A stretch of DNA of 64,000 bases from JBBSUQ01 sp964389755 (GCA_964389755.1 CAYMEW010000003.1:62001-126000), one strand, 5' to 3'. Counted from the stretch's first letter, positions 17,343 to 25,905 are shown. Notes: generated from the sequence alone by a model not told the origin. Program-made: numbers and translations.

Positions 17343-18413
17343 ATGAAAAAACGGATGTTAAAACGGTTTATTCAATGCCTGATCGCGGTTTTCTGCGGTT
17401 CTGCTGCGCACGCGTTCCAACCTATGAACGTGCTGTTCATTGGTAACAGTTACACGCACATGAACGATATGCCGGACCTCTTCGGGCGCCTGGCTGAGTC
17501 GAAAGGTGTTAAGATCAACGTGGTGATGAGCGCAAAGAGCAATCACACGTTCCGCATGCATTGCGAACGACCTGAGCTTTTTGAAACCATCAAAAGCCGA
17601 AAGTGGGATTATGTGATCGTACAGGGCTTTAGTCGTGAGCTGAGTTTTGATCCGGCTTCCATCGATACGGCTTCCATTCCGTATTTTCAGCGTATTGCCG
17701 ATTCGATCTATGCCAATAATCCATGTACGAATATCCTGCTTTACATGACCTGGGGATACCGTAACGGGTACCCGATCCGCGAAGAAACGAATACCTACGA
17801 GAAAATGCAGGATAAGATCGTGGCCGGCTATAAATACCTTTCCGAACTGTATAACCTGCCAATCGTGCCCGTTGGAAACGTCTATCGCGAGATCCGGAAA
17901 AATTATCCGGAGATCAACCTGTACCGCGATGACGATCAGCATCCCACGCTAGCAGGTTCCTATGCAATCGCCTGTTCTTTTTATACCGCTATTTTCAAAT
18001 CTTCGCCTGAAAATTCCTTTTACTCGTCTCTCGATGAAAAAACGGCAAAAGTGATCCAGAAAACAGCCTTTAATTACGTGTACAATCATCTGGAAGAGTT
18101 TAAGCTGCGGCTGAATACTTTCGAAGTCAAGTACGAACGTACAAAGGACAATCGTTTCGTGGTGTATTGCAAAAGTAATTACCCGGGCGCGTCATCGATT
18201 CGCTGGGACTTCGGGGACGGGAGTTCTTCTACGAAAGCAAATGACACGCATTACTTCCGCCGCGAAGGGGAATATACACTTAAGATGACCGTGCATGATT
18301 CCTGCGGGACGCGTATAATTTATCGCCGGCTTACCTTCCACATGCCGAACAAACCTGTTAAAGCAAAACCTTCGGCGCCGGTAAAAAGTAACCAGACAAC
18401 GAAAAAGATCTGA
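17343..18413 (+). CDS. Secreted SGNH hydrolase with C-terminal PKD domain
   Basis: 356 residues, exported by a signal peptide (MKKRMLKRFIQCLIAVF, cleavage near AAHAFQ). The SGNH/GDSL-type hydrolase domain spans about 28-235. Its block I is FIGNSYT with nucleophile Ser36, and block V is DDQHPT with D198 and H200. A PKD domain follows at about 258-338 (IRWDFGDGSSSTKA, HYFRREGEYTLKMTV). The Lys-rich tail shows no T9SS sorting pattern. It probably acts on an acylated surface carbohydrate or ester in the periplasm or outside. It lies 39 nt after the HIT gene on the same strand and may share its transcript. Confidence 0.82.
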   Translation: MKKRMLKRFIQCLIAVFCGSAAHAFQPMNVLFIGNSYTHMNDMPDLFGRLAESKGVKINVVMSAKSNHTFRMHCERPELFETIKSRKWDYVIVQGFSRELSFDPASIDTASIPYFQRIADSIYANNPCTNILLYMTWGYRNGYPIREETNTYEKMQDKIVAGYKYLSELYNLPIVPVGNVYREIRKNYPEINLYRDDDQHPTLAGSYAIACSFYTAIFKSSPENSFYSSLDEKTAKVIQKTAFNYVYNHLEEFKLRLNTFEVKYERTKDNRFVVYCKSNYPGASSIRWDFGDGSSSTKANDTHYFRREGEYTLKMTVHDSCGTRIIYRRLTFHMPNKPVKAKPSAPVKSNQTTKKI

Positions 18414-18533
18414 TCATGGGCGTTTAACGAAGTTTCCGAGCACAAAACGTAATTCCCGGAATCCGCGTTCGTGAAGCACTCCGGATATCTTTTCCAGAAT
18501 AAGACGTGCGGTTTGATCGCTGCAAGCAATCCC

Positions 18534-19676
18534 TTATTTATTCAATCCGAAAATCCTGCCGGTAAAACGGGATACCGGTTTCAGGATAAAGCCGAGTTTT
18601 TCCCGGATCACATCGATGTATTTCACGAAGATGACGAAGAACAACACAAAGAGCGCCGCGCCGATCACAGCCTGTACCGGAGAAAGCGCGTTGTGAATGA
18701 AGCGATAAAGTCCGTATCCGGTGATGCTCCCATACAGGATCACAAAATGAAGAATAAAGATCGTGAGTGTATTTTGCCCGATCTTCAGGAAGAGGTTTTG
18801 ACGAATGTCTCCCAGGCTTTTTTCGACGATCATCAGCACGCCAAGCACCATCAGTACCATTCCGAACTTTTCAAAGAGCCAGGCCACGCGGAACCAGTTA
18901 TGAAACGGTCTGCCGGTGAGTTCATTCATTGCGGCGTCGATCGAACCGAAAATGTACAGGTTCAGAAAGTACAACACCGCGCCAAGGATTACAAAAGAGA
19001 TCGCAAACCCCCACGATCTCACATACCGGCGCAGGTCGTGCAGCAAACTACCGATCATGGCACCGAGCATCACGAAACCCATGTTTGGAACAAGCGGGAA
19101 GATCGCACGGTTGTTCGGGTTCGCATGAATCATGTTCTGGACGAAATACGGCGCTTTTTCCGGCCAGGCCTCCTCCTTTGGCAGCAGGCTCAGGAATGAG
19201 TCCAGGTAGATCAGCAGGCAGCCGAATACGGCGAAATAGATCCAGAGCGGAATCACACGCGTAAGTTTGTAGAGTCCGAAAACCAGCAGTATAAAGAAAA
19301 TGGATACACCGATGCATTGCAATACGTGGAAAGCATAATACTGCAGCAGGTATCCCCAGAAAAGCAGCTCAAAAACGCGTTTGAAACCTTTCTTAATGCG
19401 GATATTTGAAAAATAGGGCTCCGAGCGCTTCATGAGCAACAGGTAAACGAATACCAGGCCTGTTACCGTAAGGAAAATAGTGGAAGTGAAACCACGTACG
19501 AAATTCCAGACTTCGAATAACGGATAAGTTCCGGCTGCCTTGTACATATCGTGATCGCGCAATGAATCATGGATGAAATGTCCTTCCAGCATCAGCAGGA
19601 TCGCGATCGATCGCGCCATATCGATAAACTTGAGCCGCGGAGCTACATTGGGAGACGTAACAAGTAATTCGGACAT
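18534..19676 (-). CDS. Multi-spanning membrane acyltransferase-like protein (DUF1624/HGSNAT-like)
   Basis: 380 residues with about ten hydrophobic segments. The N-terminus reads RLKFIDMARSIAILLMLEGHFIHDS, the form seen in DUF1624/heparan-alpha-glucosaminide acetyltransferase-like and acyltransferase-3 proteins, where an early His in the first membrane helix takes part in acyl transfer. It probably moves an acyl group across the inner membrane to a glycan or lipid. The ATG at 19676 is preferred over a TTG 24 nt upstream. It lies 57 nt after the OmpA/DUF1573 gene on the same strand and could be the last gene of that operon, although no sequence sign links their functions. Confidence 0.72.
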   Translation of the reverse strand: MSELLVTSPNVAPRLKFIDMARSIAILLMLEGHFIHDSLRDHDMYKAAGTYPLFEVWNFVRGFTSTIFLTVTGLVFVYLLLMKRSEPYFSNIRIKKGFKRVFELLFWGYLLQYYAFHVLQCIGVSIFFILLVFGLYKLTRVIPLWIYFAVFGCLLIYLDSFLSLLPKEEAWPEKAPYFVQNMIHANPNNRAIFPLVPNMGFVMLGAMIGSLLHDLRRYVRSWGFAISFVILGAVLYFLNLYIFGSIDAAMNELTGRPFHNWFRVAWLFEKFGMVLMVLGVLMIVEKSLGDIRQNLFLKIGQNTLTIFILHFVILYGSITGYGLYRFIHNALSPVQAVIGAALFVLFFVIFVKYIDVIREKLGFILKPVSRFTGRIFGLNK

Positions 19677-19733
19677 TCGTTGCTTTGGTTTCTTCTGCAA
19701 ATTTAATACAATCTCGGAATGTGCGTACTTCCG

Positions 19734-21971
19734 CTATTTGACCTCGGCAGACAAGATCAGGCGCAACTCGGCCTCGGACCCGTAGCTTTGCAGGTAAATC
19801 GACTTAACAACCTGTCCCTGGTATCCTTTTGGATCGAAACGTACAATAACGGTCATGCTTTCACCGGGTTCAAGCGTGGTTTTCGGAATTGAAACGGAAT
19901 TGCAGGAACAGGGGATCCGCGCGCGAATTCCGGTCAGCGGTTTTTTACCGGTATTGGTTACTTTGAAGCTGCGTTCAATCACCTTATCGGTAGGAATACT
20001 CCCGAGGTCGTTGATCTGTTGATCGCATTCCAGGTAAGAGACCGTATCTTCCTCCAGGTAGCTGACGCTTTGTATCTCGATCTTACGTTCAATTGCCGCT
20101 GCCCTGCTGTAAACAGAGTTTTGCTGGTCGTTCGGATTGTCACTCGTCAGTTTGTCCGCCGTATATTCTCCGAATGGAATTTGGGAAAATACCAGTTTTC
20201 CGCCGTTTTCAGCGCTTCCGTCGAGATAGGGGGCGAAAACGCCGTTTTCATAAGCCCGGAGGTAATTAACAAGTGAACTGATGCGGCGCTTCGTGAGGTT
20301 CACGTTGTAGTCCGTTTTCGCGAGCGGACTCGCAAATCCTTTAATGGTGATGCGGATGCGCGCGCCTTTTTCCAGTTCTTCAAGCAACAAATCTCTAAAG
20401 GTGGCCAGGTCCTTGACACCCTGGTCGACAAATTCGATGAAAAAGCTTTCAATATCTTCTTTCGCTTCCTCTGCATCCGGACCGCTTAACCCATTGCTGT
20501 ATTCCTGCTGGTATTTTGCCAGCATTTCACGGTAATCACGATAGCTGTCCATGTAATTAACGCGCGTAGAAGTGTCCCGCGAACGCGGATCGGGAATGTC
20601 GTTGTGAAAGTATAGCGTTACGGGCAATCGTTTGTTCAGATCGGCGAGCGTTTCTTTCGGAGTCGGCGGAATAACGATCTTCGGGGGCTGTGCTTCGAAA
20701 ATATCGCTGCAGCAGGTCGGATTTTTACTGTAAAGCACCCCGATCCGGTTGCTGGTGAAGTAGCTTGTATCTGCATTCTTAAAAAAGTACAGGTCATTAG
20801 CGCTACTGTTCACCGGCATACCGACATTCACCGGTTCCCGGAATCCTTTGTCATAGTCCATCGCGAAAATATCGTAACCCCCGAAACCGAAATGCCAGGA
20901 ACTGGCGAAATACAGGGTGTTGGTAGATTGATCATACCACGGTGTCACGTCATTATCGGGTGAGTTGGCGTTTCGTATCGCTTTCACCTTGCCATACTGG
21001 TTGCCGTTTTTGATGGTGGAGTAGTAGAGGTCCATTCCGCCTTCGCCGTCTGCGCGGTCCGAACTGAAAATGAGCGTTTCGTTTCCCCCGAGGTCCGCAA
21101 TACACGGCATGGTCGTATTACTACCGGGCTCGTTGATAATTTCCCCGAGCGAATCAATGCCAAACCAGGTGTTATTATTGAAAGAAGCCACCATGATCTT
21201 ACAGCGGTAATTTTCCTGCTCGTCCTGGCACAAACTGAAGTAAAAACGGCTCCCGTCCAGGGAAAAACTCCCGTTTCCGGTACTCAGTTTTTCAAAGAAC
21301 AGATCTTTGATCGCCTGTGAGGATTCAAATTCGCCCTGGTCCATAGCGGAAGCGTAAATGTGCGTGCGGTAGCTTTTGTCGAATACTTCTTCGCGGGTGG
21401 ATACGGAATCGGCCCGGAGGGAAGAAAAGATCAGTTGTCCGTTTGCGATCAGGTGACCGAATTCCGAGTTCGGGGTATTGACCGTTTCGGGAAGTTGGGT
21501 CACGGTCAGATCGGCGGTATCTTTCAGCGCCGATTTTGCCCACAGGCAGGATTCGATCTCCTGGCGCGCTTTCAGGTACAGGTAATCCCGTTTATTTCGG
21601 TAATATTTGGCTTTTGCCTTTTTGAACGATTCGAGCGCAGCGTCGTACTTGCCATTTTGCTTTTGCATCAGGCCGAGATACAAAATACTTTCGGGGTAAA
21701 TTCCGGCTTCCTCACGACTGTAGACCTTTGCGTAATAATATTCTGCTTTTCTATAATCCTTGTAAGCGCGGTTTACTTCGGCAAATTTCCAGAGTACAGT
21801 TACCGAGTTCGAATCGGTTTCCATCGCCTGCCGATAATACTCCAGTGCATATACGTAATCTCCTTTGGCGTAAAGTTCGTCGCCGTAGCGGAGTAACTTT
21901 CCAAGTTCGGTTTGTGCCTGAGCAAAAGGAAGCATTCCGCAAAAAAGGAAGGCTAAATATAGTCTGGACAT
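19734..21971 (-). CDS. TPR, beta-propeller, OmpA-like and DUF1573 fusion protein (PorE-like)
   Basis: A 745-residue periplasmic/outer-membrane protein. Order of parts: signal peptide to FAQAQ (1-20); TPR repeats (about 22-150; YALEYYRQAMETDS, KAEYYYAKVY); a PD40/WD40-like propeller (about 180-420; FSSDRADGEGGMDLYYS, YFASSWHFGFGGYDIFA); an OmpA-like peptidoglycan-binding domain (about 520-640; IRITIKGFASPLA, NLTKRRISSLVNYL); and a DUF1573 domain (about 650-745; FKVTNTGKKPL, GESMTVIVRFDP). The TPR-propeller-OmpA plan is that of PorE and similar proteins that anchor T9SS rings to peptidoglycan. The DUF1573 tail is unusual. It overlaps the PorP/SprF gene by 19 nt, so the two are coupled and probably interact. 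Confidence 0.85.
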   Translation of the reverse strand: MSRLYLAFLFCGMLPFAQAQTELGKLLRYGDELYAKGDYVYALEYYRQAMETDSNSVTVLWKFAEVNRAYKDYRKAEYYYAKVYSREEAGIYPESILYLGLMQKQNGKYDAALESFKKAKAKYYRNKRDYLYLKARQEIESCLWAKSALKDTADLTVTQLPETVNTPNSEFGHLIANGQLIFSSLRADSVSTREEVFDKSYRTHIYASAMDQGEFESSQAIKDLFFEKLSTGNGSFSLDGSRFYFSLCQDEQENYRCKIMVASFNNNTWFGIDSLGEIINEPGSNTTMPCIADLGGNETLIFSSDRADGEGGMDLYYSTIKNGNQYGKVKAIRNANSPDNDVTPWYDQSTNTLYFASSWHFGFGGYDIFAMDYDKGFREPVNVGMPVNSSANDLYFFKNADTSYFTSNRIGVLYSKNPTCCSDIFEAQPPKIVIPPTPKETLADLNKRLPVTLYFHNDIPDPRSRDTSTRVNYMDSYRDYREMLAKYQQEYSNGLSGPDAEEAKEDIESFFIEFVDQGVKDLATFRDLLLEELEKGARIRITIKGFASPLAKTDYNVNLTKRRISSLVNYLRAYENGVFAPYLDGSAENGGKLVFSQIPFGEYTADKLTSDNPNDQQNSVYSRAAAIERKIEIQSVSYLEEDTVSYLECDQQINDLGSIPTDKVIERSFKVTNTGKKPLTGIRARIPCSCNSVSIPKTTLEPGESMTVIVRFDPKGYQGQVVKSIYLQSYGSEAELRLILSAEVK

Positions 21972-22957
21972 ACGCGATGGGTAATTCGTTTGGGTTTTAA
22001 GTTGAAGATGATGTAACGCAGGGCAAATTCAACCCCTCCGCGTGCCTGGCTGGCCGGGGTCAGTTTCGAAAAGTTCAGGTCGTAGCTGATCCCGAAGAAC
22101 CAGTTTTGGTAATCCATTCCTGCGGAAAGGTATCCGGCATCCCGGCTGCGGTAAAAAAGGCCGCCATAGAAAGCGCGGTATTCGCCGTTCCTGTTCACGA
22201 TCGTGTACTTCGCACGTCCGCCGATAATGGTTTCGCGGTATTTCCCCTGCACCGAAAACTGGAAGGCCGGCAGAATGTCCCAGTCCGGGTAGAGTTTGTA
22301 AATTCCCTGTCCGAATACGGAAAGACGAATATCCCGCGGAATCGTGGTTCCGTAAAAGCCCTGGTTGGGCCGGTTGAGGTTGAAGAGCCCCAGACCGACA
22401 TTAAAATGCTCGCGTTCGTTTCGGAAATACTCGTAAACGGCGCCAAGTCCGGCAGAGACGTTTGTAAAGCGGTCGTTTTGATAAATTTCGTAGCTTGGAA
22501 GCAGGGCGCTGTACTGAAAACCATTGAACTGGTTGTCAAAACTCAGGTTGCCGATGTTTACCTGCCGGTGATTGAGACCGAAGTTAATTCCGGGACGCAA
22601 GGTGTGCATGGAATTGGCTGTTAATTTGATGAGTACGGAAGCATTGAGTTGCAGTTCGACAGTCCTGAACTTACCATCCCCGACCTGGTCGTGGAAAAAC
22701 AGGGCCCCGATCCCGATATTCCGATTTGTCGGAAGGCGCATATCCCCGGCAAAACTCAATGTGCTGAACGGAACCGTTACGCTTTTCCACTGGCTGCGGT
22801 AATTGGCCGTTATCCGATAATCACCGTTGAAATTACCGGCATTACCCGGGTTTTGGAAAACCGGGTTGTCATTGAACTGCGACCAGTGAATGTCCTGTGC
22901 CCGAACACGGGTCAGGCAAGAGAAAAATACCGATATGAGCAGAAGTTTGTAAATAAT
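21953..22957 (-). CDS. PorP/SprF family T9SS membrane protein with a non-standard start codon
   Basis: The protein reads as a typical PorP/SprF barrel. A signal peptide (IYKLLLISVFFSCLTRVRAQ) leads into the family N-terminus DIHWSQFNDNPVFQNPGNAG and NYRSQWKSVTVPF, and then the barrel with THRVCPDYI at the end. From the ATT at 22957 it has 334 residues, normal for the family. In this frame no ATG, GTG or TTG occurs between the stop codon at 22967-22969 and the middle of the barrel, where the first usable one (TTG at 22759) would remove a quarter of the protein. The start must therefore be ATT (22957 or 22954) or CTG (22942), unless the sequence has an error. In T9SS loci PorP works with PorE/SprE-like partners, as encoded downstream. 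Confidence 0.83.
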   Translation of the reverse strand: MIYKLLLISVFFSCLTRVRAQDIHWSQFNDNPVFQNPGNAGNFNGDYRITANYRSQWKSVTVPFSTLSFAGDMRLPTNRNIGIGALFFHDQVGDGKFRTVELQLNASVLIKLTANSMHTLRPGINFGLNHRQVNIGNLSFDNQFNGFQYSALLPSYEIYQNDRFTNVSAGLGAVYEYFRNEREHFNVGLGLFNLNRPNQGFYGTTIPRDIRLSVFGQGIYKLYPDWDILPAFQFSVQGKYRETIIGGRAKYTIVNRNGEYRAFYGGLFYRSRDAGYLSAGMDYQNWFFGISYDLNFSKLTPASQARGGVEFALRYIIFNLKPKRITHRVCPDYI

Positions 22958-23023
22958 AGTTCCAGTTTAGATATGAAACTACGAAAAAAAACGATACCGG
23001 AATCGGGAATGTTGCCCGGATGG

Positions 23024-23233
23024 TCAATCCTCCAGGAAAATCAGCAGGATCATCAGCAGAATAACGATCAGCAGGAGGAATAACTTCGGGTCACGGTACA
23101 GCGGTTTCTTCGGCCGTTTGGTTGCCCGTTCGTATTCATGCGTCAGCCGCGAAAAATCCTTTTGCCGCTCGATTTGCTCGGGAGTGGGTTCGCTGCTGCG
23201 CTTTTCGTCATTATTTACGGAAAACTTTCTCAT
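23024..23233 (-). CDS. Small tail-anchored membrane protein
   Basis: A 69-residue protein of no recognised family. The first 47 residues are highly charged and probably helical (PTPEQIERQKDFSRLTHEYERATKRPKKP). A single C-terminal membrane helix follows (LFLLLIVILLMILLIF) with a short LED tail. The basic residues before the helix predict an N-in topology with the charged domain in the cytoplasm. Its ATG overlaps the end of the ECF sigma factor gene by 4 nt, and a PorP gene follows. That position is where anti-sigma factors usually lie, but this is much smaller than a classical one; a membrane tether or regulator of the sigma factor is only an inference. Confidence 0.7.
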   Translation of the reverse strand: MRKFSVNNDEKRSSEPTPEQIERQKDFSRLTHEYERATKRPKKPLYRDPKLFLLLIVILLMILLIFLED

Positions 23234-23802
23234 CGTGCTTTCCAGTTTTTTTGGATCTTTTCCAAGATACGATAAATTCTCATTTTAGCATTCGCCTCGC
23301 TGACATTGTAAATTTCGGCAATTTGCCGGAAACTCATCTTCTGGAAGAAGCGTAATTCGATCAGGTCGGCATGCTCACTTTCAAGGGCATTCAGCTGGTC
23401 AATCAGTTGCTGCTGTTCTTCGGCCGTCATGTAATTCTTATCGGCATCCACCTCCTGTGAAAGCGCCCTGAGGTCGGAAGCATCCACGCCGACTTCCCTG
23501 ACCTTCTGTTGCTGCCGGAAATACAGGTTAACTTCATTTTGCGCGATGCGAAACAACCAGCTCGAAAAGGGATAACCCCGGTCTTCATAACGCTTCAGAT
23601 TGTTCATCGCCTTTAGGAAACATTGCTGCGTGAGGTCTCCGGCTGTTGCTTCGTCTCCACCGAGGCGTTTGAATACAAAACGAAATACCCGCTCGAAATA
23701 CTGGTCGTACAAAATACCGAACTTGCGGTGATCGGCCTGGGCCATCCGGATCAGTTCTGCTTCGTTCACAGTATGTTTTTCGCGATCGTTTGCCAATTGC
23801 AA
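23230..23802 (-). CDS. ECF-type RNA polymerase sigma factor
   Basis: A 190-residue sigma-70 family protein of the extracytoplasmic-function group. Region 2 spans about 15-90 (FGILYDQYFERVFRFVFKRL, AGDLTQQCFLKA, FSSWLFRIAQNEVNLYFR) and region 4 about 130-185 (LIELRFFQKMSFRQIAEIYNVSEANAKMRIYR). No ATG precedes region 2; the first codon is a TTG at 23802 (a second TTG lies at 23796), and an in-frame stop lies about 30 nt further upstream. It heads an operon with a 69-residue tail-anchored protein, PorP/SprF and a PorE-like OmpA protein. In Porphyromonas gingivalis the ECF factor SigP controls por genes, so a T9SS or envelope regulator is plausible. Confidence 0.9.
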   Translation of the reverse strand: MQLANDREKHTVNEAELIRMAQADHRKFGILYDQYFERVFRFVFKRLGGDEATAGDLTQQCFLKAMNNLKRYEDRGYPFSSWLFRIAQNEVNLYFRQQQKVREVGVDASDLRALSQEVDADKNYMTAEEQQQLIDQLNALESEHADLIELRFFQKMSFRQIAEIYNVSEANAKMRIYRILEKIQKNWKAR

Positions 23803-23892
23803 CTCTTTTTGGATGTTAAAATACAGAACTTACGAAAAGTAACACCTTTGTGCTAAAAAATTGTATTTTTTTCCGGTAACACGATCCTGAAA

Positions 23893-23923
23893 TTGATTTT
23901 CTTGTTTGCAAAACGTATTTTTG
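23893..23923 (+). promoter_or_regulatory. Promoter of icd (TTG-N20-TAnnTTTG)
   Basis: TTG at 23893-23895 and TATTTTTG at 23916-23923 with a 20-nt spacer match the Bacteroidota primary sigma promoter. The leader that follows is A/T-rich (TTAAAAATTAACAATTAATT) with no Shine-Dalgarno site. Confidence 0.7.
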
Positions 23924-23958
23924 TAACGGTTTAAAAATTAACAATTAATTTAAAAAAT

Positions 23959-25191
23959 ATGTCGAAAATCAAGGTAGCCAATCCTGTAGTGGAACTCGAC
24001 GGGGACGAAATGACCCGGATCATCTGGAAATTTATTAAAGATAAGCTGATCCTGCCCTACCTGGATCTGGATATCAAGTATTACGACCTCGGGATCGAGA
24101 AGCGTGATGAAACGAATGACCAGATCACGGTAGATGCTGCCGAAGCGATCAAAAAATACAAGGTGGGTATCAAGTGTGCGACCATCACGCCGGATGAGGC
24201 ACGTGTGGAAGAGTTCGGCCTCAAGCAAATGTGGCGTTCTCCGAACGGTACGATCCGTAACATCCTCGGGGGGACCGTTTTCCGCGAACCGATCGTATGT
24301 GAGAATGTTCCGCGTCTGGTTACAAACTGGACTGCTCCGATCATCGTGGGACGTCATGCCTTCGGAGACCAGTACCGTGCTACGGATGCCGTTTTCAAAG
24401 GAAAAGGAAAACTTACCATGACTTTTACACCGGAAGACGGAGGAGATGTTCAGACTTTCGACGTTTATAATTTCGACGGAAACGGGGTAGGAATGGCCAT
24501 GTACAACACGGAAGAATCCATCCGCGGATTCGCAAAGTCCTGTTTTAACATGGCGCTTAGTAAAAAATGGCCGCTTTACCTTTCGACCAAGAATACCATT
24601 CTTAAAAAATACGACGGATTCTTCAAGGATATTTTCCAGGAGATCTATGAGAACGAATACAAAGAGCAGTTCGATGCGGCAGGGATTACCTACGAACACC
24701 GTCTGATCGACGACATGGTTGCTTCGGCACTGAAATGGAACGGGAACTTCGTATGGGCCTGTAAAAATTACGACGGTGACGTTCAGTCGGATACGGTTGC
24801 CCAGGGTTTCGGTTCACTCGGACTAATGACTTCCGTACTTGTTACACCGGAAGGAGACACGATGGAAGCGGAAGCTGCACACGGTACCGTTACACGCCAC
24901 TATCGCCAGCACCAGGCCGGTAAGAAAACATCTACCAACCCGATCGCTTCGATCTTTGCATGGACACGTGGATTGGCTTTCCGTGGGAAACTGGACAACA
25001 ACCACGAGCTGATCGAATTCTGCTACAAACTTGAAAAAGTATGTGTGGAGACTGTGGAGTCCGGTATCATGACCAAAGACCTCGCGGTGTGTATGAAAGG
25101 AAACAAAGTAGAACACGGAACGGATTACGTGTATACGGAAGAATTCCTGGATGCGCTTGATCGCGGGCTGAAAGCCAAAATGAGCGTTTAA
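23959..25191 (+). CDS. icd: NADP-dependent isocitrate dehydrogenase
   Basis: Oxidative decarboxylation of isocitrate to 2-oxoglutarate in the TCA cycle. The 410-residue protein belongs to the dimeric type also found in eukaryotes, not the E. coli type. Marks are VVELDGDEMTRIIW at the N-terminus, ATITPDEARVEEFGLKQMWRSPNGTIRN with the substrate-binding SPNGT loop, GTVFREPI, KWPLYLSTKNTILKKYDG, the metal-binding DDMVA, and AAHGTVTRHYR for the coenzyme phosphate. It stands alone between a consensus promoter and a strong terminator. Confidence 0.96.
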   Translation: MSKIKVANPVVELDGDEMTRIIWKFIKDKLILPYLDLDIKYYDLGIEKRDETNDQITVDAAEAIKKYKVGIKCATITPDEARVEEFGLKQMWRSPNGTIRNILGGTVFREPIVCENVPRLVTNWTAPIIVGRHAFGDQYRATDAVFKGKGKLTMTFTPEDGGDVQTFDVYNFDGNGVGMAMYNTEESIRGFAKSCFNMALSKKWPLYLSTKNTILKKYDGFFKDIFQEIYENEYKEQFDAAGITYEHRLIDDMVASALKWNGNFVWACKNYDGDVQSDTVAQGFGSLGLMTSVLVTPEGDTMEAEAAHGTVTRHYRQHQAGKKTSTNPIASIFAWTRGLAFRGKLDNNHELIEFCYKLEKVCVETVESGIMTKDLAVCMKGNKVEHGTDYVYTEEFLDALDRGLKAKMSV

Positions 25192-25215
25192 AACAGTCAA
25201 ACAGGAAATATCAAA

Positions 25216-25246
25216 AGCCGCTGATCATTAGATTAGCGGCTTTTTT
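25216..25246 (+). terminator. Rho-independent terminator of icd, probably bidirectional
   Basis: Perfect 7-bp stem AGCCGCT/AGCGGCT with a 12-nt loop, followed by six T on the plus strand. Read on the minus strand it ends in TTTTG, so it may also stop the thioredoxin-like gene that ends at 25265. Confidence 0.88.
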
Positions 25247-25264
25247 GTGATTGTATTAATACGT

Positions 25265-25888
25265 TTATTCTTCGTTTGCGCGGTGCTTTGCAAACGTGGA
25301 CTCCACTTTGTCGATTGCGCGAACGCCAAAATTATCGTTGGACCAGTAACACACCGGTTTTCCGCTTTCCACCATTACGAACCCCGGAAAGGTTCCGGAA
25401 GTAACTTTAGCAAGCGCTTGCTTATCACGAGCCATTTCAACCTCAAATTTTCCGTCCGCCTCTTCACGAAGTGATTCCAGGTTCGATGCATCGGAAGTGC
25501 AAACGACATACCTGATCGGAATTTGCGGATAGCGTTCTTTGATCTTTTTGAGTTTGGGAATGGTCCCCAGGCAATACGGACAACCGGGAATCGTGATGAC
25601 AACGAGTCCGTCTTTTTGAAGGTCGGCATTGTCAGAATCTGTCACTGCAGTACTGTTATTGGAAAAGTCTCCCGTATAGATCGGATGCGTGGAAAAACCG
25701 ATAATGAACGGTGTAATGAGTAAAATGAGCGCTACGATAATTCGCACAGGTCGTGCCGCTTTTCGGGAAAGTTTCAGGAAAATGTACATCAGCAATAATC
25801 CGAGTAGAACGCACACAATGTAAGGGAACAATTTACTGAGTGTCCAACTCAGGCCTGTATTAAGGAAAAAGTTTTCGAGAGTTTGCAT
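25265..25888 (-). CDS. Membrane-anchored thioredoxin-fold protein
   Basis: 207 residues. Two membrane helices (about 20-39 and 48-66) are joined by a strongly basic loop (KLSRKAARPVR), which predicts that the loop is cytoplasmic and the C-terminal domain periplasmic. The C-terminal part (about 92-200) has the thioredoxin pattern VVITIPGCPYCLGTIPKLKKI with the CPYC active site (C103, C106) and a cis-Pro region at GTFPGFVMVESGK. It probably reduces, oxidises or isomerises disulfides in the cell envelope. It follows four genes for small Cys-rich lipoproteins on the same strand, separated from them by a terminator; they are attractive but unproven substrates. Confidence 0.78.
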   Translation of the reverse strand: MQTLENFFLNTGLSWTLSKLFPYIVCVLLGLLLMYIFLKLSRKAARPVRIIVALILLITPFIIGFSTHPIYTGDFSNNSTAVTDSDNADLQKDGLVVITIPGCPYCLGTIPKLKKIKERYPQIPIRYVVCTSDASNLESLREEADGKFEVEMARDKQALAKVTSGTFPGFVMVESGKPVCYWSNDNFGVRAIDKVESTFAKHRANEE

Positions 25889-25905
25889 ATTATTACCTGT
25901 ATAAA

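Noticed and set aside
18471..19199. Open frame (242 codons) on the plus strand, His/Gln-rich
   Set aside because: Antisense to the membrane acyltransferase-like gene; its composition is that expected opposite hydrophobic helices.
22759..22759. TTG at 22759 as the start of the PorP/SprF gene
   Set aside because: It would remove the signal peptide and the conserved N-terminus, which are clearly encoded upstream in the same frame.
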